From: Durusdinium trenchii | Lineage: Eukaryota; Sar; Dinophyceae; Suessiales; Symbiodiniaceae | Assembly: GCA_963970005.1 (NCBI GenBank) | Contig: CAXAMN010000026.1 | Span: forward strand, 336,867-400,866 | Length of the DNA: 64,000 nt | Reading direction: 5' to 3' | Part shown: positions 1 through 9,724 of the stretch, one piece after another | Layout of the letters: the number at the start of each line of letters is the position of its first letter | Numbering within the stretch: position 1 is the first letter of the stretch | Program-made: the position numbers and the translations under genes | Notes under the pieces: model-generated | Told to the model about the DNA's origin: nothing | Databases searched by the model: none | The model's input: only the letters and a program-made list of their open reading frames with translations

Positions 1-69
1 TGGCATTCGCACTCATGACATGTTGAGGCAACAGGCTCAAAACCACAACAGTGCTAGGAAAACCGCTAG
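1..69 (+). CDS. candidate internal exon, unknown protein (cut by window start)
   Basis: The second frame is open from the window edge (reads GIRTHDMLRQQAQ...) and ends at CTAG followed by GTGAGA, a good splice donor at 70. No domain is recognisable from about 22 residues, and the 5' part lies outside the window. It could be a chance open frame. Confidence 0.25.
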
Positions 70-1150
70 GTGAGAGCATTCATTTTGTCAGCCTTCGTCC
101 TCAGCAATTGTTTGCACAGTCGTGCGGTGGTGTGCCTGTTTAGGTGTGCCTGCTTAGGTTGCTACAGTACATGCTACAAATCGGCACTTTGCGGTGTGAT
201 GTCCACAAAGCGCTGCCCATGCCACGGAATCTGAATCCTCTCGGGACAAAGCCCTGTGCCTGCAAAATCTGAATTTGACAGCGTTTTTTTGCTAAATTTG
301 GTGCCAGCTTTGTCAGTAGGCTTGCTCCGCGGTAGTATAAACTGCACATAGCCTCCCGTGAGTAGCTCCTTGTCCGCGAGCACGGCAAGAGTAGGGATGG
401 CAGCTCGGAATAAGTTTTGCAGGAGATCCGTTTGTATCCGTTTGTTTTGTAAGAAGCGGGAGGAAAGGCAGCAGTTCTAGCTGAAGAAAAGTGATGCAAT
501 AGCAAGTCTTGCGGGGCATGTGCAGGCTTTGCAGTAAGTGCATGATGTTTCTATCGAAACAGTGAAGTCGTAAGAATCAACGCTTTAAAGACTTCACAAT
601 AATAAGTGGCACAGAAGAAAAATATCAGAGCAGCCAAACCAGGAACGTGCTTCAAAATCCGTCATAAAATCAATGGCAATTCCAGATGCATGTACGTCCT
701 TGCTTGTGCTGGTTCGAAGAGAACTTTTGCGGGACTCGGTTCCATTCCTAGAAGCACAACTGGGTTGCATCCTAACCACAGGGTCTCCCATCACCGCCCC
801 CCTGCCTTGAGAACTTCGCTATAGACCGCGGTGGACCCCTTTTTCCTTTAGCTTCGTCCATCTCCTCCCCTGTAGTGTACCCACCGCGACTGAATTGAGC
901 CCACCCCTGGAAAGAAAGGGTATTCTTGACCTAGAAGACAAAGATTCGCAAGGTCCCATAGATTTCCTGAGAAGTCAAAGACATCCTTAATATACTGTAA
1001 GTCTACAAATAGCAGCTCGACACCAGGAGGACTCGGAGACACTGTTGAAATTCCTGGGGACGGAAACCTATAACCCTTCGAGCTACAATCAGAAAGGATC
1101 ATCAAAGAGGGTTCGGAACCCTTCCAAACTACCTCTCAAGGTAGCACATA
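70..1150. other. no confident gene
   Basis: I see no repeat or RNA gene here. A 69-codon minus-strand frame (174-383) and a 72-codon plus-strand frame (606-824) have plausible residue mixes, but neither has convincing splice borders and both are opposed by other open frames. Confidence 0.3.
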
Positions 1151-1172
1151 TATATATATATCCTCCTGCCTG

Positions 1173-1672
1173 TATCCTCTACAGAATGCCACGGGTTGGG
1201 TACTGATATAAGGCATTTGTTTATAGAGAAACTTGTCTTACATTCCCAGGTTTGGCATTTTGTAGAGGAGACATTTCGGAGCTTCTGGAAGATGCTGATT
1301 TGCAGGTTTGTGATTCTGTAGAGAAACATGGTCATTGGCATTTGATGTGGTTTTAACCTCGCCGGTTTGCATTTTGTAGAAAACTGGCACCTTGTAGAGA
1401 AAGTTGTACCCAAACAGACGATGAAAACGGCTGTCTCTACAAAATGTGTTGTCAGGGTGTTATTTGCTAATTTGCACCCCGCCTGACTTGCAAAAGTGGT
1501 ACCCTCTACAGAATGCATCGCACGCAGTTTCTGCGTTTGTGCAACCACTTTTTTCTCTTATGCTGTATCTATCCCCTTCCAGAACCTTCTCATTTTGTAG
1601 AGAGTGTCCCTGTCCGAGAGTGACTCTGTTTTTACTTTGGATTATATACGAGTTTGTGATTCTGTAGACCTC
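1173..1672. repeat. cluster of CATTTTGTAGAG / CTCTACAGAATG motifs
   Basis: At least nine copies of a 10-13 bp motif occur in 500 bp in both orientations: CTCTACAGAATGC near 1174 and 1504, CATTTTGTAGAG near 1256 and 1591, GATTCTGTAGA near 1313 and 1660, and variants near 1222, 1370, 1392 and 1434. Spacing is irregular (22-90 bp), so this is not a simple tandem array. Copies on opposite strands could pair. A (TA)n tract lies at each end (about 1148 and 1694). Function unknown. Confidence 0.6.
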
Positions 1673-2551
1673 TGGGAACCACTTTTCGATTAAATATATA
1701 TATATAACCACAGAATGCTTAGCACTTAGCACAACCTCACCTGGCAACTCACAGGGCATACATCAAAATATTACAACTGGGCACGAGGGAACCACAATTG
1801 CAAGCCCTGACTTAGCTTTGGACGATTGGTCGTGTTTCTTTCTTGTGGCTCTATTCAATTCCTTCCTTTTCGTGCTCGTGGTATAGGAATACAATAAGGA
1901 ATCGAGAGGAAAGGAAAAGGCAAAGGGAAGGGATTGCAAAAGGACCCCGAGAAGGACACCCAAGAGGAACGTCAAAAGCAACTAGAAAGTTGAAGCGACA
2001 ATGAAAAGGAGAAAGGTGAGGGGGGAAACAGAGGCCACTCGCAGCACAACGCGTCAACGTACTGTAGCGGTTGTGTTTACTGGCCACCAAGCTGCTTCAG
2101 TTTGAGCTTCCTGAGCTTCCTTTGGCCTGAATGAAAAAGCAGGAGGGGGGAGGAATAATAAAGAACGTGCCAATATTGTACATACTTATTGCTGTGCTGG
2201 TGATCGTGTGCATGAGTTAGCGTTAAAATGCGTTCATCGAGCCTCTGAAATCTTACCCAGTCACCATACAGCCAAAAGCCAAATGGGCATGAGAAGCCAA
2301 GAGCAATGCGGCCACAAAAAAACACATGGAACCAAAACCTGAAGGCAGAAAAGCCCCGGTCGGTCACATATGATACATAACTGGAACTAGAACTGTTCCA
2401 ACCACCCGGGACACCCTGCACTTGCCTGCCAAATACATAATGCATCCAAATCATTCCAAATAGCTCTCGTAATGTTGCATCCATGTATCTTTCGATATTC
2501 AATTCCTCTCGTTTATCATTATGTTTCTGAGGAGGCCAGGTGATGAATGAA

Positions 2552-2802
2552 GATGTATACCCCGAGGTGGCAGCGCATTGCTCCTTGTGGATCACTCTGG
2601 AGCTGTCACGGTGGAACTGAACCCAGGTGCAGATGCAACAAAAAAGAACGCAACCGCTTTGGGCCCCAGAAATGACAAAGAAACAGAAACAATTAACAAT
2701 CTCCCTGATTGTTGCACTTCGTGTTGCTTGGAAGCAAAGCTTGTGGCAGGAGGCCCAGTGATTGGGGAAGTGCGGCAGGCTGAAGCAGCCCGTTGCTTAT
2801 GA
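2552..2802 (+). CDS. candidate exon, unknown protein
   Basis: An open frame of about 80 codons begins after an AG at 2551-2552 (another possible acceptor is GGCAG near 2573) and ends in TGA. It reads LLVDHSGAVTVELNPG..., a mixed hydrophilic sequence with two close cysteine pairs (CCTSCC). It has no ATG at its start, as expected for an internal or terminal exon. It may belong to the same plus-strand gene as 3210-3408. No family recognised; a minus-strand frame also overlaps it. Confidence 0.35.
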
Positions 2803-3209
2803 ATACTAGACCCTGCTAGAAGCATGTAAAAAAGTGAAATCATTCGACCACTTGACTTGTTCTTTTGCATCGATCCTTTTCACCATTACGAAATGGTTCC
2901 ATCAGCTCACTTGAATTGGCCTTTAGCTGGTGGCTTTGCTCCTAGTTTTGTGCAAACCTGTTTGGGATTCTCTGAGCCATAACAAGTTGCTTGATGCCGC
3001 GATGCCGACATGCTGTGCGAGGATGATTGCGGCCACGCGGCCACACACAAACCACAGGTATACCAAGCACGCAACAATTTGATAACAATTTTGACAATTT
3101 GGGATCCAGGTTTGCAAGACAAATTTTCAAAACTGAGGTTGGCTTGGTTGCCGACCTCAAAGACTTTCTTGATGTTGCGTTTGGTTGGCTGTGGCTGAAG
3201 GGTGTAAAG
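2803..3209. other. ambiguous coding stretch
   Basis: Both strands stay open across about 2940-3260. The minus strand gives about 104 codons; the plus strand gives about 78 codons with a possible exon after CCAG near 3110. I cannot decide between them from sequence alone. Confidence 0.25.
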
Positions 3210-3408
3210 CTGGGACGCTGCATCTCAAGGCCAATCCGAGACTTTGGGAAGCTCATATGTTGAGCTGGCGTACAGGAATGCCCAAGGCTTTGATAGGCCC
3301 TTGCGAAGGCCTTGCGAGGGTCTGGTCTTGGGGCATGTTTCGAAGTGGACAGTTCGCTTGCAGATTGCGTGGCCTTCCACCTTGAAAGTTGCTCAACAAT
3401 TCACTTGA
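3210..3408 (+). CDS. candidate terminal exon, unknown protein
   Basis: After a possible acceptor (GTAAAG, 3204-3209) one frame is open to TGA at 3406-3408, about 65 residues (WDAASQGQSETLGSSYVELA...). It lacks an ATG, consistent with a spliced 3' exon. The residue mix is protein-like and free of simple repeats. A second plus-strand frame (3185-3385) is also open, so the choice is inference. Confidence 0.4.
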
Positions 3409-4089
3409 GACCCCAATAGAGCCCTCAAGGCCTCAAGGAACCAAAAAGGTCCAAAAAGCGGAGCTCAATTGAACTTGCACAAATGGAACAACCGCAAAGA
3501 GGATGCAAGCAGCACAGCGCTACTAGATATTTGGATATAAGGGCGGGTTTGGTGCTTTGCATCGCTTTGCTTTTGCCTGTTTACAAACTATGCTGGCACC
3601 GAGGCTGTTTTTACATGTTTTTACTTTGACAAAGATATTCTATGTATGTATTTAGTCTATGTATATATTCAGACGTTTTCCCATTAGGTAGCCAGATCAA
3701 ACCATCCAGTTCTTCCAGCGTGGTGTGCTGAGACACTTCAAAAGATGCCAATGTCAACAACGGAAAGGTTTCAAGCTGTATTTTTGTTGACTCACAATTT
3801 CCAATCCTGAGCTACTCCTGCAATCAAGTTGCTAAACGCAGAAGACTCCAAAAAGATGTGAAATAGAAAGCATGCACTTGGAATAGCAAGAGACCAAAGG
3901 TCTAATGCAACTTTTGGCGGCAGCCGCCGAGCACGGGTAGATTCCGAGCGAAGACTGGAGGCACGTCCGTTTTACTTCAGATGACAAAATGCAAAAAGCT
4001 TTAGCAACAAAGGCATGAAAGTGCAGATCTGGGACTGTGGAGACAAAAGAAGAGACTTCCAGCATTAAACTTCCTGTTGCCACGCGAAA
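3409..4089. other. no gene seen
   Basis: AT-richer sequence without repeats or a convincing exon; an 89-codon minus-strand frame (3832-4101) is probably incidental. Confidence 0.4.
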
Positions 4090-4206
4090 ATGAACAGGCA
4101 AGAGTCAAAATTGACATGGAAGATTCGTTTGAATCTGGAGGCAGTCCAACGGCAGTTGGCGAAGCGTGCGGAAGAGGCATGTGTGAGAGGTCCAAGAGTC
4201 CAATGA
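4090..4206 (+). CDS. short open frame, possible first exon
   Basis: ATG at 4090 opens a 38-codon frame (MNRQESKLTWKIRLNLEAVQ...) rich in K/R/E/Q/L, like an amphipathic helix or short coiled coil, ending TGA at 4204-4206. A GC-type donor (GAG followed by GCATGT near 4175) would suit dinoflagellate splicing. A further 60-codon plus frame follows at 4357-4539. No homologue known to me. Confidence 0.25.
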   Translation: MNRQESKLTWKIRLNLEAVQRQLAKRAEEACVRGPRVQ

Positions 4207-4759
4207 GAACGCTATGTATAGACATACAGCCCGCTGGACTGTGTAAACTGTTTGTATGTGCAATGATGTGCGCATGAAGACTTGTATCGCTGTTTAAGAC
4301 CTGCCGAATCTGGGATCTAGATAAGGTTTCCGTGACTGTTTTGCAACACATGTAGAATGATACCTCTTGAACTTGAGCATAGAATTAATTTGGAGTTGGC
4401 ACCCGTCAAAGGATTGCACAAATGCATTGATGTGAAAATCGCTTCAAGTCACAATTGCTGCGACTTCAATCTGGAACTAGAAAGGGACGCTGCCAGGCAG
4501 CCTCTCAGTTTGATGCTGCAGCTGCCTTGTCAGTTTTGAGGCCATCCATTATGTATGTTTGTCCACGACTCGATCGCGATGAGTCCAGTGATGGTAGTAT
4601 ACTTATTGAAGTTCTATTCTACTTTGAAGTTCATTTAGAAGCTCTGAGGATAGGGTCTTGATGACCACCACCAAGTAGACTTGCTCGAAATCATATCAGT
4701 GCACTGGATGTTCAAGTTTTGAGAGGTGTATATACTGAAATATACTGTAAATATATAGT

Positions 4760-5102
4760 CTACTCAGAGTGGCTTCCGGTTATAGTGCCATCTATCAAAT
4801 CCCAAGCCACGCCTGCAAATCGAGTCTTGATTGCGACATCTCGGGGTGGGCGTGTTCTTTCTACACACATCAAGCAGGCCACATAAATAAACATAACATA
4901 CACTGTATTGTTGAAGTGTTTATCAATGCCAGATCGAGCTTTTTGCAGGAGGGCCAAGAAAGTCCGGAATCTTTCCACTTTGGCCATCATTTCCTTGAAT
5001 CTGACGGAAGGCCATGCTGAATTCGCTGCAACTTGCCACATGATCTCAGATTGCTTGTACTTGTAACAGTTTTGATGTGTAAAACTCCCTTTCCCTTTCT
5101 TC
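4760..5102 (-). CDS. candidate 3'-terminal exon, unknown protein
   Basis: On the minus strand a T-rich stretch ending CTGCAG (5103-5108) looks like a splice acceptor. From 5102 down one frame is open for about 113 residues to TAG at 4760. The product starts basic (KKGKGSFTHQN...), passes a helical segment rich in K/R/F/L (FKEMMAKVERFRTFLALLQ) and ends ...GTITGSHSE. It follows the exon at 5234-5574 on the same strand and may be spliced to it; the donor phase is not resolved. Confidence 0.4.
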
Positions 5103-5233
5103 CTGCAGCGACAACAACAACCCATATCTATTGCGTTTGCATAGCTGAAGCGGGTGGAAAACTTGTCAGTGAACACGTGGACAGTTTGCCTGCCGATCTA
5201 AACCCCTTCTTGAGACTTCAAGCCGTTACCCAC

Positions 5234-5574
5234 CCTGTTGGATCGTGACAACTCGTCAGAGATCACTGAATCAAATATAGCTTCCTCCAATACAACTAAG
5301 CGCAGAAGGCAATCAGCATCCATCACCTCGAAATAGTGTTTTGTGACTTGAAAGGTGGCCTTGGGCAGAGACGGGCATGAGATTTTGACGGTCTCCCAGT
5401 GTTTCTTTGTGTGGGCAGTTGTCAGGCCAGATCGTGGTTGAGTTGCAACCTCAGATGTTGAGGTCGATGCAGCCTTGCTCAGCATTCCTGTTCCCTCAAG
5501 GTTCAGAGAGCGCCAAGAAGTTTCTACCTCCGAAGCTGCTCGCTTTTCAGTAGAAATGGGTGTTGCGTCTGGAT
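5234..5574 (-). CDS. candidate internal exon, unknown protein
   Basis: Minus-strand frame open for about 113 codons from a possible acceptor (TTCTGAG, 5575-5581) to a donor-like GTGGGT (5233-5228). It begins with a Ser/Thr/Ala-rich segment and continues into a folded-looking part (KHWETVKISCPSLPKATFQV ...) with hydrophobic runs such as CLLRLVVLEEAIF. Only short frames oppose it on the plus strand, which favours this strand. It probably forms one gene with 4760-5102. Family unknown. Confidence 0.45.
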
Positions 5575-5654
5575 CTCAGAATCTCGGACACGCGTCTTGT
5601 TGAACCTTGAATTTGGAGGGAATTGCTGGGAATTGAATTGATGCCAGACACAGG

Positions 5655-5724
5655 ATAACAAGAAGCTACTAGGGGCTCCTGGCCTTACTACTAGGAACAG
5701 GGACGCTGCCGCTACTAGGGACTC
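5655..5724 (+). repeat. dispersed CTACTAGG repeat, copy 1
   Basis: Contains CTACTAGGGGCTCCTGGCC then TTACTACTAGGAACA, followed by a degraded second unit (GCTACTAGGGACTC). The same 45-50 bp unit recurs in both orientations at 9321, 9600, 37112, 54021 and, diverged, at 61164. Confidence 0.85.
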
Positions 5725-5887
5725 AAAACGTTTTTGTACATCCGAGACTCAAAGCCTTGAGGCCGAAGATAGTCGAACGAGCGCTTTCACAAGGAGGTCT
5801 TCAGATGGAGCTTCGCTTTATCATGTCCTCTGCAAACACATTGTTATTTCAATCAATACTCACTCTTGCCATTGGTGAGAAGTCCAG

Positions 5888-6393
5888 GTGCATAAAATAT
5901 GCATGTATAAATACAGTAGATACACGGTTAGTAAAGGCGGGGTCGGACAGCCACTTGTTAAGCGGTTGCCTGGCTGCTTGGTCACTGCACCAATGGCTTG
6001 GTTGCAGACGAAGAAGGATGGGCGTGCTCGTGCAGCATCATCTTCCGAAAGCAGCGTTCCACTATGTTCCAATGCTTCCTCTTCGTCCATCAGAAAATGC
6101 CCACCCGAGGCGTTAAAGATCAAGGTGACAACAGTTCTGACTCTTCTAGTTCATTTTCCTCATCACATTGCGTCAGGGAACAAGGCAGCCGAGGGGTGGA
6201 ACCTGCAGGACAAGTGGGGTACGACATTCTGAGCGCAGGACGATCACTTTGGCAAGCAGCCAGCAAACATGGTGGACTTTGTTGCTACATCTGATGCCAC
6301 TTTGGCTTCAGATGTCATTCCGAAAGCTTCTGCAGGAAGGGAGGAACGTTGGAATGTGAGACTTGAGGCTGAAGGTGCATGGTCCGTTCCTGG
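5888..6393 (+). CDS. candidate exon(s), unknown protein; best part 6239-6393
   Basis: The clearest piece is 6239-6393: after GAGCGCAG the frame DDHFGKQPANMVDFVATSD... runs open to CCTGG followed by GTAAGG, a strong donor. Upstream, the same frame is open from 5888 (Ser-rich, KKDGRARAASSSESSVPLCS) apart from one TGA at 6230-6232. Either an intron or a nonsense change separates the two parts. The minus strand is also open here (5860-6123, acidic product), so strand choice rests on the acceptor/donor pair. No family recognised. Confidence 0.35.
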
Positions 6394-7109
6394 GTAAGGA
6401 GGACACCATGCGAGGCGTTTGTACGTGAGGGAGGAGCAGGTGCTGGCCCAAACCTGGAAAATGCGATGGTCAAGCAGATGCCTCCGCATAGGTCCAACTT
6501 CGTGGTGTTGGCCGACATCATCCTCCATTGGCAGGCCAACGCTCTCTCGGCAGTAGGTCTGCTTGGGAACTTTGGGTCCCTGCGGGGGAAGGAAGGTCGT
6601 TTTGTACGGTGCATGCGTGTGCGGCCTCACTCCTGCCCTAGCGCTGAGCTTGCGATCAATGAAGCATCTCATCTTGACCTCTGCGCCCCGCCGCACATTC
6701 TTCACATTGCAAATGACCCCCGATACCCCTCGATGCCTCAGAGTTGGTCGGAGGAGTCACCCCCGTTTACCAAGCCCATCATTTCTTTTGGGAAGTGCCC
6801 CAGGAGGCTTGCTAGGTTCGAGGGTACTTCCCAAAGGTCGAGTCTAGTGATCTGGTTGGGGTGTACTGGACCATGACCTCAGCGCTTTCCATCGATTTTT
6901 ATATCGACAGGGTGAATCAAAATCTGCAAATGGCCCTATATACTTGCCAATGGTCCACTTTCTGCATACTCCGAACTTCTGAACGCCTCCTGTTTCCACC
7001 CGGTAGTTACTTCATAGTTTTCCCATTCTTTTTGGGATTGCCTGCTGCACTCCCGCTTGTGGAGTTGGTGGCAGCTCTACAGCGGGGGGAGAACTTCCCT
7101 TCATCCTAA
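6394..7109. other. ambiguous open frames
   Basis: Overlapping open frames on both strands (plus 6379-6876, 165 codons; minus 6244-6705, 153 codons) without clear splice borders. GC content is higher than in neighbouring spacers, so coding exons may be present, but I cannot choose a frame. Confidence 0.25.
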
Positions 7110-7439
7110 ATGAGCCAGCGTTTGGAATCTAGGCTCCGATCCATTTCCGAGCACGTCTTGTTAAGAGTAGCCACGGATTATACAACAAGTTGCACTTGGT
7201 GGCTGTTCGAGAAAGGCTCATGTGCGGTGCCACTTTGGATCAGGCCTCTACATCCGAATTGTCTCCCACCCTCCCGGAGGAGGATCGTTTGCCCGATTCC
7301 CTGCCTCTTACAGGGTGTGCGCCAGAGGTTGGAATCCAGGCACCGATCCATTGACGCACATGACCAACAGCTCCAACACTTCATCACATCACGAAGCATG
7401 ACGCCACACGGCATCAGACCACCGCCCAACAGTGCATGA
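7110..7439 (+). CDS. open frame with an internal duplicated segment
   Basis: A 109-codon ATG-TGA frame whose beginning (QRLESRLRSISEH) is repeated about 70 codons later (QRLESRHRSIDAHD). The underlying DNA is duplicated too (about 7113-7160 and 7321-7365). The repeated block is charged and helix-like. This could be a gene with a repeat motif or DNA carrying an old duplication; a 93-codon minus frame overlaps. Function unknown. Confidence 0.3.
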   Translation: MSQRLESRLRSISEHVLLRVATDYTTSCTWWLFEKGSCAVPLWIRPLHPNCLPPSRRRIVCPIPCLLQGVRQRLESRHRSIDAHDQQLQHFITSRSMTPHGIRPPPNSA

Positions 7440-7545
7440 TAATCATACTCATCACGCACACACTTAGATCCATGCTTGGAATAGCTATATCAGTTTGGAA
7501 ATTCCCGTGAGCTAGTTACTGATTACATTAGACCTTGACTCGCAG

Positions 7546-7744
7546 GAACAGCAAGGGTCAGCGCAATTGCATTGTTTGGAACAGACGCACTTGCCCTTTA
7601 CTGCGGTAGCACCTTACGCGGAAAGGAGAGTCACAGCTTGTTCAACAGTTGAAAAGTGGCAAAGCTTAAAAATGGTTGCAGGTACAAGATACTGCGTCCA
7701 GTATCTCATCCAACCGAACACCACAGCATTGTTAGCACGGCTAG
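7546..7744 (+). CDS. candidate internal exon, unknown protein
   Basis: The stretch after CTCGCAG (7539-7545) is open in one frame for 66 codons (EQQGSAQLHCLEQTHLPFTA...TTALLARL) and ends at CTAG followed by GTGAAC, a donor. Good acceptor, donor and residue mix together make this one of the better exon candidates in the window. It has four cysteines and no recognisable domain. Confidence 0.45.
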
Positions 7745-8210
7745 GTGAACGGTCGCCGTGCCCCCTGCTCATCTGTACAGTGAGAAAAGAAGGGAGGGAC
7801 GTGAATTAAGGCTTTTAGATACTGTGGTCAAGTTCCTTGGGGGCAGGAGTTGACACATACACACATCACATTCCTATAGTTTTCGCCCACCAGCTTTGCC
7901 GGTGGCATCGAAAGCACAGTGGGATCGTAAGAGGGGGCTGACCCTAATAATTCGGTTTCAAATTTGATCACGACATTCGTCTGTGGTTGGCCGTCAGTCG
8001 TTGCCTTTTTTGACCGCGGGTACACACTAGATGACCAGACCCTCCAGACAAGCAAAAAAAATCACTACCGAAACAATGCCGACCCAATGCCGCCCAGCTC
8101 TGAATGCAAACTAGCAGCACCCTAAAGGGAAGCCAAGGCCAACTTTGAAACCAAGTGTAAGGTCGAACCTGATGTCATATTTGTTCACTTCATGTTCATT
8201 GCGAGCTTAT

Positions 8211-8480
8211 CGCGGCCCGCTATTTCTCGATCAGCCGGCCGGCCGGCCGGCCGAGGAAGAAATCACTACTACTACTACTACTCCTGCTACGGCTACGGCT
8301 ACGACTACTACTACTACTGCTGCTACTACTACTACAACTCGTCTACTACTACTACTACTACCACCACTACTACTACTACTACTCCTGCTACTACTACTAC
8401 TACTACCACTACTACCACTACTACTACTACTACTACTTGGCCGGCCGGCCGGCCGGCTGGTCGCGAAATAGCAGGCCGGG
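8211..8480. mobile_element. inverted-repeat element enclosing an ACT microsatellite
   Basis: A 42-bp left arm (8211-8252) and a 42-bp right arm (8439-8480) are inverted copies, matching at 38 of 42 positions by eye. Each arm ends inward in (GGCC)n and outward in GCTATTTC(T/G)CGA(T/C)CAG. Between them lie about 186 bp of (ACT/TAC)n with CTG and CCA interruptions. No target duplication is obvious. It encodes nothing credible: the reading frames across it are poly-Tyr or poly-Thr/Leu. It could be a foldback/MITE-like element or a long hairpin. Confidence 0.75.
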
Positions 8481-8676
8481 TTGCCCGCGCTGTCTCAAAT
8501 TCACTTCAGTAACATGAACCACGTGCATGCTCCGCCCCTCAAGCTCCGGCTGTGTTTGAATAGCACTCCTTTCCTTTCTATGAAATTGTGGAGCGCTGGC
8601 ATATGCTTTGAATCGATTTGAACTTGGGAAGGTTGAACCATCCACAACAACCCTTCAGCGCCACACATGATTAAAG

Positions 8677-8916
8677 ATGGCTGACGTGTTTTCGAAGCTG
8701 AATGTAGGTACAGCATCCTCTCAATATACCTCCGGCCAATTGCGCATATATTGCTGCACATTTACATATATATATATACATGTGTATACTGTGTACATAG
8801 GACTCCGGAAGTTGTTTGATGAACGAAGAATAGCAAACACATTGCCACAAACCAAGACAACCCCCCTTGTGCACACAGAGTGCGTTCGGAGTTTTTCTGC
8901 AGAAAGCAGAGACTGA
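8677..8916 (+). CDS. small candidate gene with one probable intron (8708-8800)
   Basis: ATG at 8677 starts MADVFSKLNV and meets a donor (GTACAG) at 8708. An acceptor ACATAG ends at 8800, and the next segment LRKLFDERRIANTLPQTK... runs to TGA at 8914-8916. The first exon ends in phase 1 and the second resumes in phase 1, joining through a glycine codon. The intron would be 93 bp and carries a (TA)n tract. Unspliced, the frame also stays open (79 codons). A further donor-bounded piece at 8967-9018 (LMTGLTAEETKRPRM...) may be another exon. No family recognised. Confidence 0.4.
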   Translation: MADVFSKLNVGTASSQYTSGQLRIYCCTFTYIYIHVYTVYIGLRKLFDERRIANTLPQTKTTPLVHTECVRSFSAESRD

Positions 8917-9320
8917 CTGCAACCACTGGGGACGTCATGTGACAACATGTGAGGAGACGACCTCAGCTTATGACTGGCCTGACAGCTGAGGAAACCAAGC
9001 GGCCTCGGATGACCTCCGGTGAGACAGCGTTGCATGTGACCCGGTGGGCGAATCATGCTTTCCAGCTGAAAGTGTGCCAGTGGCCAAAAGAGGGCGCTGA
9101 ATACCTATATATGTCGAATATTCACAATTGAAATTCCGCAACAGGTGGACCTGCAACTTGCAACTTCTGAATTTGCAGGTTTGCGCAGTCATTCACGATG
9201 TTGAGGCGTATGGAGAGATTGGCCTTTGAGGGGTTTGGTCTTTCATCCCTTGTGAAGTTTCTTTGGGCCTCAGGGCTGCTTTTGCAAGTGCGGTTGCTCG
9301 ACACTCACTTGGCTAAGTAA

Positions 9321-9413
9321 GAATGTTCCTAGTAGCGATGCCAGGAGCCCCTAGTAGCGTCTTGCTCCTAGTAGTAAGGCCAGGAGCCCCTAGTAGCTTC
9401 TTGTTCCTATCAG
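9321..9413 (-). repeat. dispersed CTACTAGG repeat, copy 2
   Basis: Two units in minus orientation (GGCCAGGAGCCCCTAGTAG), with the usual linker GCTCCTAGTAG. It faces copy 3 (9600-9724) across 186 bp in the same orientation. Confidence 0.85.
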
Positions 9414-9599
9414 AGATGATTTAGCCGGCCAAGCCTTCAGAACTTTTTGGAGGTAGGGGCTGTGATGGCAACTGGGAGAGAGCCAATGTCCTTGCTCCTT
9501 GCAGAAGGTGTGAAGCAAGCACCTCAACCGGCTTGATATCCAAATTTCATGAACTTGCAGAGGGTGTATCTCAGGGGTGGATGTTTGAAAGCGCAAGTG

Positions 9600-9724
9600 T
9601 TGCTCCTAGTAGCGATGCCCTTTGCTCCTAGTAGCTTTTTGTTACTAGTAGTACGGCCAGGAGCCCCTAGTAGCGTTCTTGCTCCTAGTAGTAAGGCCAG
9701 GAGCCCCTAGTAGCGTTCTTGTTC
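9600..9724 (-). repeat. dispersed CTACTAGG repeat, copy 3
   Basis: Two full units and one diverged unit in minus orientation, same consensus as at 5655 and 9321. Confidence 0.85.

Noticed and set aside
2077..2595. 172-codon minus-strand ORF
   Set aside because: Aromatic-rich product without motif, and it overlaps the better plus-strand candidate at 2552-2802 only at its end; no splice or homology support.
4760..4790. Bacterial contamination or operon structure
   Set aside because: No ribosome-binding sites, no tightly packed long ORFs anywhere, and pervasive microsatellites argue for a eukaryotic nuclear sequence.
8766..8777. (TA)n tracts as TATA boxes
   Set aside because: Many lie inside candidate introns; as far as I know dinoflagellate promoters lack canonical TATA boxes.
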